Origin: Roseibium sp. TrichSKD4
GTDB lineage: Bacteria; Pseudomonadota; Alphaproteobacteria; Rhizobiales; Stappiaceae
DNA length: 51,026 nucleotides
Reading direction: 5' to 3'
Assembly: GCF_000148725.1 (NCBI RefSeq)
Contig: NZ_GL476310.1
Span: 316,512-367,537, forward strand
The notes beneath the pieces are model-generated. The model ran no database searches. It saw nothing but the letters and a program-made list of their open reading frames with translations, and had not been told where the DNA came from. The position numbers and the translations under genes are program-made. Each line of letters starts with the position of its first letter. Position 1 is the first letter of the stretch. Below are positions 1 to 8,311 of this stretch, piece by piece.

Positions 1-796
1 GATATTTGCACATCTGGCAGTTCATCAGGTTCTGGCCTTCCAGGATCTCGTTGACCCGGTCCGCCATGGTGTCGATCACCTGCGGGTGGTCATTGAGATA
101 ACCGGCCTTCAGGAATTCAATATCCGGATAGGCCGCAGCCACTTCGTCTGTCGCGTTGTAAATCCGCTGAACCAGAACACCGGTAAAGAGGAAATACGGG
201 AAAACGATAACGCGCTTGTAGCCAAGCTTGGTCGCGTGTTCCAGACCGGGTGTCACAAGCGGAAAGGTGACGCCGGAATAGCAGGTTTCGGCCCAGCCGA
301 ACCCAAAGCCTTCCCAAAGCAGGCGCATGATCTTGGTGACGTTGGAGTTGGCATCTGGATCCGATGCTCCGCGTCCGACCACCATCAGCAGTGTTTCATG
401 AAGCGGAACGTCGGTTTCAGCGGCGTCGATGGCATCCTGAATACGGGCTGCAGCGGCGCGGACCATGCGAGTGTCTACAGCAAGTTCCCGGCCATAAGTG
501 ATCTTCATGCCGGGGTTCTGCGCCTGATAGGTGTTCAGAACAGAAGGGATGTCGTTTTTGGCGTGCCCTGCTGCGAACAGCATACCCGGAACAGCCAGTA
601 CATGTGTGCATCCCTGATCCCGCAGCTTGTCGAGACCATCCTTGATCACCGGGTTGGCAAATTCCAGATAGCCGTATTCCACTGGCCAGTCGGGAAAGCG
701 GGATTTCAAACCTTCTGCCAACTGCGCGAACTGCTTGACGGCACCCTTATTGCGGCTGCCATGGCCACAGATCATCAGGCCAAGTTTTTCACTCAT
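1..796 (-). CDS. cbiX: Sirohydrochlorin cobaltochelatase CbiX (3' end beyond window)
   Basis: CbiX-type chelatase inserts cobalt into sirohydrochlorin early in cobalamin synthesis, in the cytoplasm. The protein starts at an ATG (MSEKLGLMICGHGSRNKG). It shows the metal-site His in GHGSR (residues 11-15), the family motif AAGHAKNDIP further on, and a C-terminal NCQMCKY cysteine pair where the window ends. That pair is typical of long CbiX forms that carry a cysteine-rich tail. The gene is open at base 1, so the last residues are missing. Its start overlaps the end of the upstream small His-rich gene by 8 bases, which suggests translational coupling. The family assignment is firm; cobalt over another metal is family inference. 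Confidence 0.9.
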   Translation of the reverse strand, partial: MSEKLGLMICGHGSRNKGAVKQFAQLAEGLKSRFPDWPVEYGYLEFANPVIKDGLDKLRDQGCTHVLAVPGMLFAAGHAKNDIPSVLNTYQAQNPGMKITYGRELAVDTRMVRAAAARIQDAIDAAETDVPLHETLLMVVGRGASDPDANSNVTKIMRLLWEGFGFGWAETCYSGVTFPLVTPGLEHATKLGYKRVIVFPYFLFTGVLVQRIYNATDEVAAAYPDIEFLKAGYLNDHPQVIDTMADRVNEILEGQNLMNCQMCKY

Positions 797-1034
797 TGGG
801 TGGCCTCTGTTTCTGTGTCGTGGGCTTCAGCGTCCCCTTCTTTGTCAGACTTGGCGTTTTTTTGTAGCCACGTGCAGCCACGACGGCGGCAATGGCAGCT
901 GCGCCAGCCAAAGCTCCCATGGCGATCCAGTGTGAGTGTCCTGCCAGTTCGCCAATATGTCCGGCATGGGCAAAAGCTGGGCTGGATGCCAGCAATGCAG
1001 CAGCAGATACGGCAAGGCCGATTGAAGGTCTCAA
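789..1034 (-). CDS. Small exported His-rich protein, DUF6732-like
   Basis: About 81 residues. I chose the TTG start because a GGGAG ribosome-binding site lies just upstream. The resulting N-terminus (MRPSIGLAVSAAALLASSPAFAHAGH) is a clean signal peptide ending AFA-H, whereas the longer ATG start would bury it. After cleavage comes a short segment with four histidines (HAGHIGELAGHSHW), then one membrane helix and a basic tail. Small proteins of this shape sit beside cobalt chelatase genes in alphaproteobacteria, and the 8-base overlap with cbiX repeats that pattern. A role in cobalt handling is inferred from the histidines and the neighbour only. Confidence 0.7.
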   Translation of the reverse strand: MRPSIGLAVSAAALLASSPAFAHAGHIGELAGHSHWIAMGALAGAAAIAAVVAARGYKKTPSLTKKGTLKPTTQKQRPPNE

Positions 1035-1103
1035 AGGTACTCTCCCTGCAAGGTCCAAAACCAGTTGGTTTCGGTCGCGTCAGTTGGTTCAAGAGGCTAC
1101 CCG

Positions 1104-1343
1104 TCAGGAGAGAAAGCGGGTGCAGCTCATCGCCCGAGTTTGGGGCGAGTGCAGAACCTGTGACAGCTCCAGAGTTGGTTCCCGATTTGGGTCAACCGCA
1201 GCCAGAATCGCTTTCAGTCCGTCTAGGGACGCCGTCGAATTGCGGCCAACGTAGAGAACGGACCAAGACGGATCAAGCAGGAAAACGACATCAAACGAAA
1301 TGGGTGCGGTATTAATGGGTCCTGACCCTAGGCAACTGCCCAG
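1104..1343 (-). other. Open reading frame without a standard start, possible gene remnant
   Basis: Between the Hsp70-like gene and the DUF6732-like gene one minus-strand frame stays open for about 79 codons. It reads like protein (for example SFDVVFLLDPSWSVLYVGRN) but has no ATG, GTG or TTG start. Only CTG at 1343 or ATT at 1316 are possible; the latter has an AGGG about 9 bases upstream. I do not recognise the product. It may be the remnant of a longer gene, a rare-start gene, or chance. The region could equally be plain 5' leader of the small exported protein gene. Confidence 0.25.
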
Positions 1344-2617
1344 TCAGCGGCATCGTCTCGCGCACCGATCATCGCCAAACCCTTGGCCACAGAGGTTAGT
1401 TCTTCGCCGCCTGACAGGCGGTCTGTGCCAAAGCGCGTTTCAAATTGCCGGCGCAGGGCTGGGACAAACGAGGTGCCGCCAGTCATGAATACATGGTCAA
1501 TGTCTGCGTCCTTTAGCCCAGCATCCATAAGGGTCTTGTCCAAAGCCTGATCCATCCGCTTCAGGTCCGGTGCAATCCAGCTTTCAAAGTCATCCCGTTT
1601 GATAGTGACGCAAAAATCCTTGCCCAAAGGCGCGAACTTAAGCTCCGCACTGTCATTGGAGGAGAGGGCCGCCTTGGTTGTCGAAACGGATTTGAACAGC
1701 GGATAACCCTGATCTTCCTCCACTAGTTCGATGAAGAGTTCGATCTTGTCGTCTTCATCGCAATAGCGCAGAAGCTTCTTCAGCTCCTTGTAGTCGTGCG
1801 AGGTCTTGAAGATCGACAGGAGGTGCCAGCGGGCAAAATTGGTGAAAAGGTTCGGCGGAACCTCCAGTGTCTTGCCCATGCTGGAATAGGTGGTGCCTTT
1901 GCCAATTTCCGGCAGTATGATCTTGTCGAGAATGCGATAATCGAATGTATCACCGGCAATTCCGACGCCGCCGCGGCCCGGCGGCGTTGCGGTGAGCACG
2001 TCGCCTTTGCGCTCAAATCGCATCAGGGAGTAGTCCGTCGTGCCACCGCCAAAGTCGGCGACGAGAACCGTCGCTGCCTTGTCCAGCCGGTTGGCAAAGG
2101 AAAAGGCCGCCCCCACTGGCTCATAAACAAACAAGACTTCTTCTACGCCAAGACGGGAAAGCGTCCCCCGATACCGCTTCATGGCGAGATCCTCGTCCGG
2201 AACATTGCCGGCAAAAACAACCGGCCGTCCAACAACAACCCGCGACCCTTCTGGAAAAAGTGTGCCGCCCCGGTGCTCACCTGCCTTTTGAAGGAACGTC
2301 TGCATCAGGTCTTCAAATTCAAACCGTGTTCCAAACACGCCTGTGCCATTGAAGAGACTGCTGGCAACAAAGGTCTTTAGGGACTGAATAAAGCGGACAT
2401 CGTCCAGACTTTCCAAAAACGCCCGAATGGCCCATGGCCCGATGGCCGCTTCGGGTCGACGCTGAGGGCCACGATCAATAAAGCTGAGAACCGTCGGCAG
2501 GCTTGCAAAGGCTTCATTGCCCTCGCCGAATTGAACAGGCGTGATGGCACCAGCATCATCTGCAGACACCATCACTGTGTTGGAGGTGCCAAAATCCAGT
2601 CCGAGCGCCAGCGCCAT
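1328..2617 (-). CDS. Hsp70-family ATPase, YegD-like
   Basis: About 429 residues, with the actin-fold nucleotide site of Hsp70: phosphate-1 loop LDFGTSNTVMV near the start, phosphate-2 loop VADFGGGTTDYSLM in the middle, and adenosine motif MTGGTSFVPALRR near the end. The peptide-binding domain of DnaK is missing, which matches the shorter YegD group of putative chaperones. The ATG at 2617 (MALALGLDFG) was preferred over the upstream in-frame ATG because all YegD-like proteins begin within a few residues of the first loop and a GGAAAAA lies ahead of it. The gene stands alone, divergent from the DUF2946 gene. Client and function are unknown. Confidence 0.85.
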   Translation of the reverse strand: MALALGLDFGTSNTVMVSADDAGAITPVQFGEGNEAFASLPTVLSFIDRGPQRRPEAAIGPWAIRAFLESLDDVRFIQSLKTFVASSLFNGTGVFGTRFEFEDLMQTFLQKAGEHRGGTLFPEGSRVVVGRPVVFAGNVPDEDLAMKRYRGTLSRLGVEEVLFVYEPVGAAFSFANRLDKAATVLVADFGGGTTDYSLMRFERKGDVLTATPPGRGGVGIAGDTFDYRILDKIILPEIGKGTTYSSMGKTLEVPPNLFTNFARWHLLSIFKTSHDYKELKKLLRYCDEDDKIELFIELVEEDQGYPLFKSVSTTKAALSSNDSAELKFAPLGKDFCVTIKRDDFESWIAPDLKRMDQALDKTLMDAGLKDADIDHVFMTGGTSFVPALRRQFETRFGTDRLSGGEELTSVAKGLAMIGARDDAADWAVA

Positions 2618-2818
2618 TTTGATTTTTCCAAATAAAGCATGTCGACCGCCGCCCAAAGGGACAGGTCACAAGAAATTCAGGGTGTGTGGTAAAACGGGAC
2701 GACGTACCTAGACCGAAATCCACCAGAGGGCAATTGTCTTTTCCTGAAAACTCCGTTGGTGGAGTTCATCCACCTATCAAACTCTGTGTTGCAGCTCCTG
2801 ATGGTTTAAGCTAGTCAG

Positions 2819-2837
2819 CATCTTCAATGAGAAGATG
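2819..2837 (+). promoter_or_regulatory. Leader hairpin next to the DUF2946 ribosome-binding site
   Basis: CATCTTC and GAAGATG pair across a 5-base loop, and the AGGGG ribosome-binding site follows directly at 2838-2842. Such a placement could affect translation of the DUF2946 gene, but the stem has only 7 pairs and this is inference. Confidence 0.3.
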
Positions 2838-2848
2838 AGGGGCGCTTC

Positions 2849-3256
2849 TTGGTGATACAGGCAGGCACAAACTGGCGATCGTTTGCAGGAGCATTGCTTC
2901 TGTTGCCGATGCTGTTGTCTGCGCTCATCCCTCAAGGGTTTATGCCCACCACAACCGATGACGGTTATATTTCGGTTTCTCTGTGTACGACGGAAGGTCT
3001 GCGCACGGTTCTCTTGAACGCGCAAGGGGTCGAGGTTGACCCTGCTGATCAGCCGAATGTTCCGCGGGATCAGAGGCAAACAACTAACCACTGCTTATTC
3101 GCCTCATTTGTAGCCCTCGGACTTCCAGAACACGGCGAGCTGGCCAAACCGATTGCCAAATCTTCGGTTGAAGTTTCCAAACTGACCGACTTCCTTCTGG
3201 CTCTTCGTGGGAGCCATCGTCCTGTCGGCGCGCGCGCGCCACCTGTCTCTGCCTGA
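2849..3256 (+). CDS. DUF2946 family exported protein
   Basis: A 135-residue protein with an N-terminal hydrophobic signal or anchor (about residues 10-28). It has the family pattern P-x-GFMP, then a LCTTEG segment and a later NHCLF segment, giving two conserved cysteines. DUF2946 proteins of unknown function usually accompany TonB receptors or PepSY membrane proteins in copper or iron regions. Here a PepSY gene follows 83 bases later on the same strand. Translation begins at TTG 2849 or GTG 2852; both sit behind AGGGG. A metal-related role is inferred from neighbours. Confidence 0.7.
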   Translation: MVIQAGTNWRSFAGALLLLPMLLSALIPQGFMPTTTDDGYISVSLCTTEGLRTVLLNAQGVEVDPADQPNVPRDQRQTTNHCLFASFVALGLPEHGELAKPIAKSSVEVSKLTDFLLALRGSHRPVGARAPPVSA

Positions 3257-3339
3257 CGTCAAACAAACTCAAATTCATTACAGGTTTTCGGAGCCGGAAC
3301 CGCAATGAGCGCACCGGCTGCCGTGAAGGAGACGTATTT

Positions 3340-4746
3340 ATGGCACCTCAAGAGTTGCCCGAGCAGTCTGCTGCGCCCGCCAAGGACACATTCTATCTCG
3401 CCGCATGACGTTGGCATTTTTATGCCGGAATATTTGCAGCACCCTTTATGATCATGCTCGCCGTCACCGGTTTGGTGATGATGTATATCGCGGTGTTCGA
3501 CGGGAGAGATGGAGAAAAAATCACCGTCCCAATCGGCTTGGAAAAGGCGGCAATTGCCGAGCAGGCGAACTCCGCAGCAAAGGCGTTTTCACCTGATTCA
3601 AAACTCGTAGAATGGATTGGTGCCAAGGAGGCGGACCGCGCATCGGTGTTTCGGATCAATGATGGTGGTACCAACCATATGGTGGCCGTTGATCCTTATA
3701 CCGGCGAGGTGGTCGAAACGTGGGTGCGCAGAAATGGATGGTATGACTTTATGTCGGACATTCACGGTGAGCTTCTGATCGGCACGGCGGGGGATCGAAT
3801 GATCGAAATTGCCGCTGGTTTCGGCATCGTCTTGATCATTACCGGGCTTTATCTCTGGTGGCCCAAAGCAAAGGGCGCTGGATCGGCTTTCGTTCCTGAC
3901 CTTTGGGCGAAAGGCAGAGAGTTTTGGGTGAGCTTGCACAAGGTGGTCGGTACCTATTCAGCCCTCATCCTGTTCGTCTTCCTGTTGTCCGGGCTCGCAT
4001 GGGCCGGTGTTTGGGGAGGGAAGTTTGTGCAGCCCTGGAGCACATTCCCGGCGGAAAAGTGGAACAACGTTCCCTTGTCCGATGAAACCCATGCCTCTAT
4101 GAACCATGGCGCAATGAAGGACGTGCCGTGGGGGCTGGAGCTGACAAAGATGCCCCTGTCAGGTTCTGATGCAGGTATTGAAGGGTTGCCGGAAGGTGTT
4201 CCTGCCAATGTCGACACCATTGCGCTGCTGGGCCATGCGCTTGGGTATGAAGGCCGCTTTCGTGTACACTACCCGAAAAACGCGACTGGTGTTTGGACAT
4301 TGAGCCAGGACTCAATGTCTAATGACAGTGAAGATCCAACAGCTGACAGAACCGTTCATATCGACCAATATACTGGAAAGGTCCTCGCGGATGTTGGCTT
4401 CGCTGACTATTCATTGCCTGCTAAGGGAATGGCCGTGGGTGTTGCGTTTCATGAAGGAGATATGGGCCTCTGGAACCTTGTTCTGAACACGGTGTTCTGT
4501 CTCGGTGTGATCTTTTTGTCGGTAAGCGGCATCGTGATGTGGTGGATCCGTCGCCCGAAAGGAAGCGCGCTTCGCGTGTTTGCGCCAAAAACGCCGGAAA
4601 ACCTGCCGCACTGGCGTGGTGCAATGATTTTGATGCTTCTGGTGTCTCTTGCGTTTCCGCTGGTCGGTATCACTCTGATTGTCGTGCTCTCGCTCGACTA
4701 TCTGATAGTGAAAAGGGTGCCTCTCTTGCGGAAGGCCTTTGCGTAA
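3340..4746 (+). pseudogene. PepSY-associated membrane protein interrupted by an in-frame TGA
   Basis: From ATG 3340, preceded by a good GAAGGAG site, the frame reads 22 codons to TGA at 3406-3408. It then continues in the same frame without a break to 4746. The text around the stop is FYLAA-stop-RWHFYAGIF, where relatives of this PiuB-like family have WRWHFYAG, so a Trp codon TGG has become TGA. The rest is intact: first helix MIMLAVTGLVMMYIAV, a PepSY region, His motifs IHGELL, LHKVVG and FHEGDMG, and four more helices ending near residue 465. The family is linked to siderophore or metal reduction at the inner membrane. An internal start at 3448 would remove only the part before the first helix, so partial function is possible. 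Confidence 0.8.
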
Positions 4747-4913
4747 CCGGAGTTCGTTGGCGAAAGGGAGATGCGGATGCTCATTCGCATCCCCCCAGTC
4801 ATCGGAAGCCGTCGAACACCGCGTGTCGGATGCTGATGGTCAACTCGTCGCATCCGGCTTGTCAGAGTTAAGCTTTGATGTCTCTAATGGTCCCATTGGA
4901 TTTGGAGGGCCTC

Positions 4914-5432
4914 GTGACACAACAACTCGTCTTCACCGTATTGGCATCAGACCGCCCCGGTCTTGTTGAAACTCTGGCCGATGTGATTGCCGAAGCCGGT
5001 GGCAATTGGGTGGAAAGCTCGATGGCGCGCCTTGGAGGCGAGTTCGCTGGTATTGTCAGCGCGGAGATCCCGAACTCTTCGGTCGATAGTTTGAAAACCC
5101 GCCTAGCCGCTTTGAAAGAAGACGGAATAAACGTCACAGTCCGTGCGCATGAAGTCGCTGCCGATGCGCAGGTGGGGACGAGCGCGCATCTTGAGATCAC
5201 GTCCCAAGACCATCCCGGCATCCTGCGCGATGTCACTCAGGTTCTCGCCCAGCACAAGGTGAGCATCGAGCAGTTGGAAACTTCGGTGGAACAAGGCTCC
5301 ATGCAGGGAGGAGCCATGTTCCGGGCTTTTGCGGAACTTCGCCTTCCAGATGGTCTGACCCCAGATAAGCTCAGCGAGGCTCTTCATGAGACCGCCGGAG
5401 ACTTGATGGCGGAAATTACTCCGGCGGATTAG
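4914..5432 (+). CDS. Tandem ACT-domain protein, glycine cleavage repressor (GcvR)-like
   Basis: About 172 residues forming two ACT domains. The first begins LVFTVLASDRPGLVETLADV and the second LEITSQDHPGILRDVTQVL, the layout of GcvR-type proteins that bind amino acids and modulate regulators. The GTG at 4914 was chosen because GGAGG sits 5 bases upstream and the protein then begins directly at the first ACT domain. No gcv gene or GcvA-like regulator is adjacent, so the target cannot be read from context. The gene faces the SDR gene with only 20 bases between them. Confidence 0.75.
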   Translation: MTQQLVFTVLASDRPGLVETLADVIAEAGGNWVESSMARLGGEFAGIVSAEIPNSSVDSLKTRLAALKEDGINVTVRAHEVAADAQVGTSAHLEITSQDHPGILRDVTQVLAQHKVSIEQLETSVEQGSMQGGAMFRAFAELRLPDGLTPDKLSEALHETAGDLMAEITPAD

Positions 5433-5452
5433 AGATTTCTAATTGCTGTGAC

Positions 5453-6244
5453 TTAGGCAACCAGATCTCGGATTGTATCGACAACGACCGCGACTTTTGC
5501 AGCATTCAATGCATCTGGGTGCGGTTGGGCGAACGCACCGGAATCGTTGTCAAAATACTTGCCGGAGGCATTCGAAAACTCGTCCGAAAGCGAGGCGCGG
5601 ATAAGGATGTCTGCGCCAATGCCGATATCGCTGCCGGCAACCCCAAACCCTTCCTTGACCATTTTGCTGGCAAGGAGGGAGCCGGGATTAACCGCAATCA
5701 CAAGCGGGCCGTTTTCTCCCAAGGTGGTCGCAAGCGACTGGGACCACATGGTGATCGCCAACTTGCTTTGAGCATAGGCATCCATATCAGCCAGCTGTGC
5801 TTTACCTGTGAGAGCCGCCAGATTGACCGGGGCTTGAGCGGCGGAGGATAGGTTTACAACCCGCCCACTGGCAGTCATCAAAGGCAGAAGCATTTGGGTC
5901 AGGAGATAAGGTGCCAGGGTGTTGACCACAAAGCGGACATCCTGGCCGTTCGGCAACAACGGCGATGGTGATTTTAATATGCCTGCATTGTTGAGGATGA
6001 CATCAAGGTGTTGGTGTTTGGACGCTATCTCGGTTGCCATGGCCCGGACTGCAGACAGATCTGACATATCGGCAACATAAGTTTCGATACGTGCATTACT
6101 GTCAGCCAAATCAGCTGCGACACCAGACAACTTGGCCGCATTTCGACCGTGGATGAGAAGCGTGTGCCCAGCGCTTGCAAGCCGTTTCACGGTTTCAAGT
6201 CCGATACCGTCAGTTGCACCTGTCAGGAGAATTGTTTTTTCCAT
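5453..6244 (-). CDS. SDR family NAD(P)-dependent oxidoreductase
   Basis: A 263-residue classical short-chain dehydrogenase. It has the cofactor motif TGATDGIG (residues 8-15), NNAG at 85-88, catalytic serine in NLSSA near 133, and YxxxK as Tyr157/Lys161 (YAQSK). The closest general types are retinol-dehydrogenase or WW-oxidoreductase-like SDRs; the substrate is unknown. It lies 12 bases downstream of the LLM flavin enzyme gene on the same strand, so the two are probably one transcript controlled by the divergent LysR gene. Confidence 0.85.
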   Translation of the reverse strand: MEKTILLTGATDGIGLETVKRLASAGHTLLIHGRNAAKLSGVAADLADSNARIETYVADMSDLSAVRAMATEIASKHQHLDVILNNAGILKSPSPLLPNGQDVRFVVNTLAPYLLTQMLLPLMTASGRVVNLSSAAQAPVNLAALTGKAQLADMDAYAQSKLAITMWSQSLATTLGENGPLVIAVNPGSLLASKMVKEGFGVAGSDIGIGADILIRASLSDEFSNASGKYFDNDSGAFAQPHPDALNAAKVAVVVDTIRDLVA

Positions 6245-6256
6245 GGTGTTTTGTCC

Positions 6257-7225
6257 TCAGCCTGAAAAATGGGGAAGGAGACCGGCTGCCAACCGGTTCA
6301 AAGTTGTTTCCATAGGCTCCTGATTGAACCTGAGGTTCAAAGCGACGTGGTTCATGCCGATGGCTTCGAGGCTTTGAAGGTATCGGCGTAAGGGGTTGAT
6401 CCCAGATCGAAACCCAAGATGAAGCGGTTGTGGGCTTTCGTCCTCATTTTCGGAAAGATCGATATACAGAGGTTGCATAACTGGCTTGTTGTTGCCGCCG
6501 ACGGCGCGAATACGGTGCCGCCATTGACTGATAATTGCCTCTTGGCTTTCGATGTTTCTCGTGTAGGTCATCCAGCCATCGCCATTTTCAGCAAGCCAGT
6601 CAGGATGTTGCTGGCTACCACCTGTCACGAGCAGGGGCACCCGTCCCGAATGTGGCTTTGGCAACATGTCCATGGAACCGTTGAGAGTGCCAAAACTGTT
6701 TTCAAACGAGGGATAAGTCTCTTCCATGCTGCGAATATAGTCATAGCTTTCGCGAAAACGCTGCCCACGCGTATCAAAGTCCTGGTTTGTAGCAGGGTAT
6801 TCTTCGGGCCGGTCGCCCGACGCAATGCCAAGGAGCAAGCGACCTCCTGAGAGGACATCAGAACTGTTGGCTGCTTTGGCGACATGCGCAGGATGTCTGA
6901 GTGGAAGAATAATGCTGGAAACCCCGAGTGCGATCCTTTTCGTTGAACCAGCCAATAGACCCAGATAAACGAAGGGGTCAAACGTCTGTCTCGCATCGCC
7001 AAAGGCCGGCACATTGAAAGGGACATCACGCAGCCAAACAGCTGAAAAACCGAGATCTTCAGCCAACTGTACGCGGTATACGTGATCCTGCATGCTCGGA
7101 ACCGGTTGTTGACCATAGCTCTCGATTGGAACCACAAGACCCAAGGTTAGCTTGTTGCGCTTGAAGACCGCGTTGTATCCATTATTGATCTGAGGAAAAT
7201 CCAGATGTTCTGCCTTGGTCAACAT
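6257..7225 (-). CDS. LLM-class (luciferase-like) flavin-dependent oxidoreductase
   Basis: A 322-residue TIM-barrel flavin enzyme. It shows the family beginning LTLGLVVPIESYG, then AVWLRDVPF, then IALGVSSIILPLRHPAHVAKA and the core GGRLLLGIASGD. Members use FMNH2 or F420 with a wide range of substrates; this sequence does not identify one. An in-frame start further in, closer to the barrel, is possible, since about 25 residues precede the first strand. It is the first gene of a two-gene unit with the SDR, divergent from a LysR regulator. Confidence 0.82.
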   Translation of the reverse strand: MLTKAEHLDFPQINNGYNAVFKRNKLTLGLVVPIESYGQQPVPSMQDHVYRVQLAEDLGFSAVWLRDVPFNVPAFGDARQTFDPFVYLGLLAGSTKRIALGVSSIILPLRHPAHVAKAANSSDVLSGGRLLLGIASGDRPEEYPATNQDFDTRGQRFRESYDYIRSMEETYPSFENSFGTLNGSMDMLPKPHSGRVPLLVTGGSQQHPDWLAENGDGWMTYTRNIESQEAIISQWRHRIRAVGGNNKPVMQPLYIDLSENEDESPQPLHLGFRSGINPLRRYLQSLEAIGMNHVALNLRFNQEPMETTLNRLAAGLLPHFSG

Positions 7226-7300
7226 GGCAATGTCCTTGGGTGTGCTTGCTAATCGATCAGCAGCATTGAGTATGCCTGAACAGTAGATATTGGTTTTTAT

Positions 7301-7335
7301 TTCAGAATAAACTCACCATTGATAAATTCAGAATA
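7301..7335 (+). promoter_or_regulatory. Direct repeat TTCAGAATA, candidate LysR binding region
   Basis: TTCAGAATA occurs at 7301-7309 and again at 7327-7335, 26 bases apart, in the AT-rich gap between the divergent LLM and LysR genes. The spacing puts both copies on roughly the same DNA face. The second copy ends 17 bases before the LysR start. Binding by this LysR protein is inference from position. Confidence 0.35.
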
Positions 7336-7352
7336 TCGGAAATGAATATAAT

Positions 7353-8261
7353 ATGCAGACCGAAGCCATTCGCCTCTTTGTCCTGGCTGCAGAAAAACTA
7401 AACATCAGTGCAGCGGGCAAAAAGCTGGACATGGCACCGGCTGTTGCAAGCTCGAAGCTCGCAAAGTTGGAAAAACAGCTAGGTGTGGAACTGCTGCATC
7501 GATCTACTCGCAAGGTATCGCTTTCACTCGAAGGCGCAGAGTTTCTGTTCTATGCAAAAGAGATGCTGGCACAGGAAGCGGAAGCATTGGCGGCCTTAGG
7601 CAAGGGCAAGTCAGAGGTCTCCGGAACACTCAGGTTCACAGCGCCGAGCACCTTTGCGCAACTCTATATCGCTCCGATCCTTCCGGATTTTTTGGACCAG
7701 AACCCCAATATTGACCTCGATCTCCGGTTATCCGACGCGCGGTTTGATTTAATTGAAGGCAGTTTTGATCTTGCGCTTCGAAATGCGCGTTTGGAAGATA
7801 CCAGTTTGAAGGGCCGAAAGCTGGCTGATGATGTTCGCTTACTATGCGCTTCACCCAACTATCTTGAAACCCATGGAGTTCCGAGAACGCCAGATGATTT
7901 ATCAGAGCATCAACTGATGTTGTTCCAAGGGCAACCTTCCTTGAAGTTGATTACCAAGGAAGGCGAGGGCTGTGATGTTGCTCCGATTTTGTCGAAATAC
8001 AGAGTGTCGGTCGATGATGGCTTGAGTCAGAAACTGTTGACCATGTCGGGAGCAGGAATATCCATCAATTCCCTTTGGAGTGTTCATAAGGAGCTCAAAG
8101 AAGGCACACTGGTTCGTGTGCTGCCGGACTATGTGGCGAACCACAACAGCGTTCTTTGGCTCGTGTACCCCAAGTCAAATGTTCTGACACCGAAGGTCCG
8201 GGTGTTCATGGATTTTATTTTGGAGCGCCTTGGCCGAAACCCACCTTGGTTAGGTCTTTAA
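7353..8261 (+). CDS. LysR family transcriptional regulator
   Basis: A 302-residue LysR protein. The helix-turn-helix lies in residues 1-60 (FVLAAEKLNISAAGKKLDMAP, SKLAKLEKQLGVELLHR), and the effector-binding domain follows from about residue 88. It is divergent from the LLM/SDR pair, the usual arrangement of a LysR regulator and its targets, and convergent with the alcohol dehydrogenase gene. No strong ribosome-binding site precedes the ATG. The effector is unknown. Confidence 0.88.
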   Translation: MQTEAIRLFVLAAEKLNISAAGKKLDMAPAVASSKLAKLEKQLGVELLHRSTRKVSLSLEGAEFLFYAKEMLAQEAEALAALGKGKSEVSGTLRFTAPSTFAQLYIAPILPDFLDQNPNIDLDLRLSDARFDLIEGSFDLALRNARLEDTSLKGRKLADDVRLLCASPNYLETHGVPRTPDDLSEHQLMLFQGQPSLKLITKEGEGCDVAPILSKYRVSVDDGLSQKLLTMSGAGISINSLWSVHKELKEGTLVRVLPDYVANHNSVLWLVYPKSNVLTPKVRVFMDFILERLGRNPPWLGL

Positions 8262-8311
8262 ATCAAAATCGACGGCAACTGGCGTGCCACCGATCATTAA
8301 CTCGTAGCCTC

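Noticed and set aside
86-1315. 409-codon plus-strand open frame
   Set aside because: It lies opposite cbiX and the small exported protein gene and has no family-like composition; the minus-strand genes have clear motifs and coupled starts.
1035-1330. Cobalamin riboswitch upstream of the cbiX unit
   Set aside because: I could not find the conserved B12 box (GCCACTG) or the usual leader core on the minus strand.
3406-3408. TGA read as Trp or selenocysteine by a changed code
   Set aside because: Many genes here end at ordinary TGA codons that overlap the next start (for example phnJ and phnK). The family position is Trp, not a redox Cys. A local mutation is the simpler explanation.
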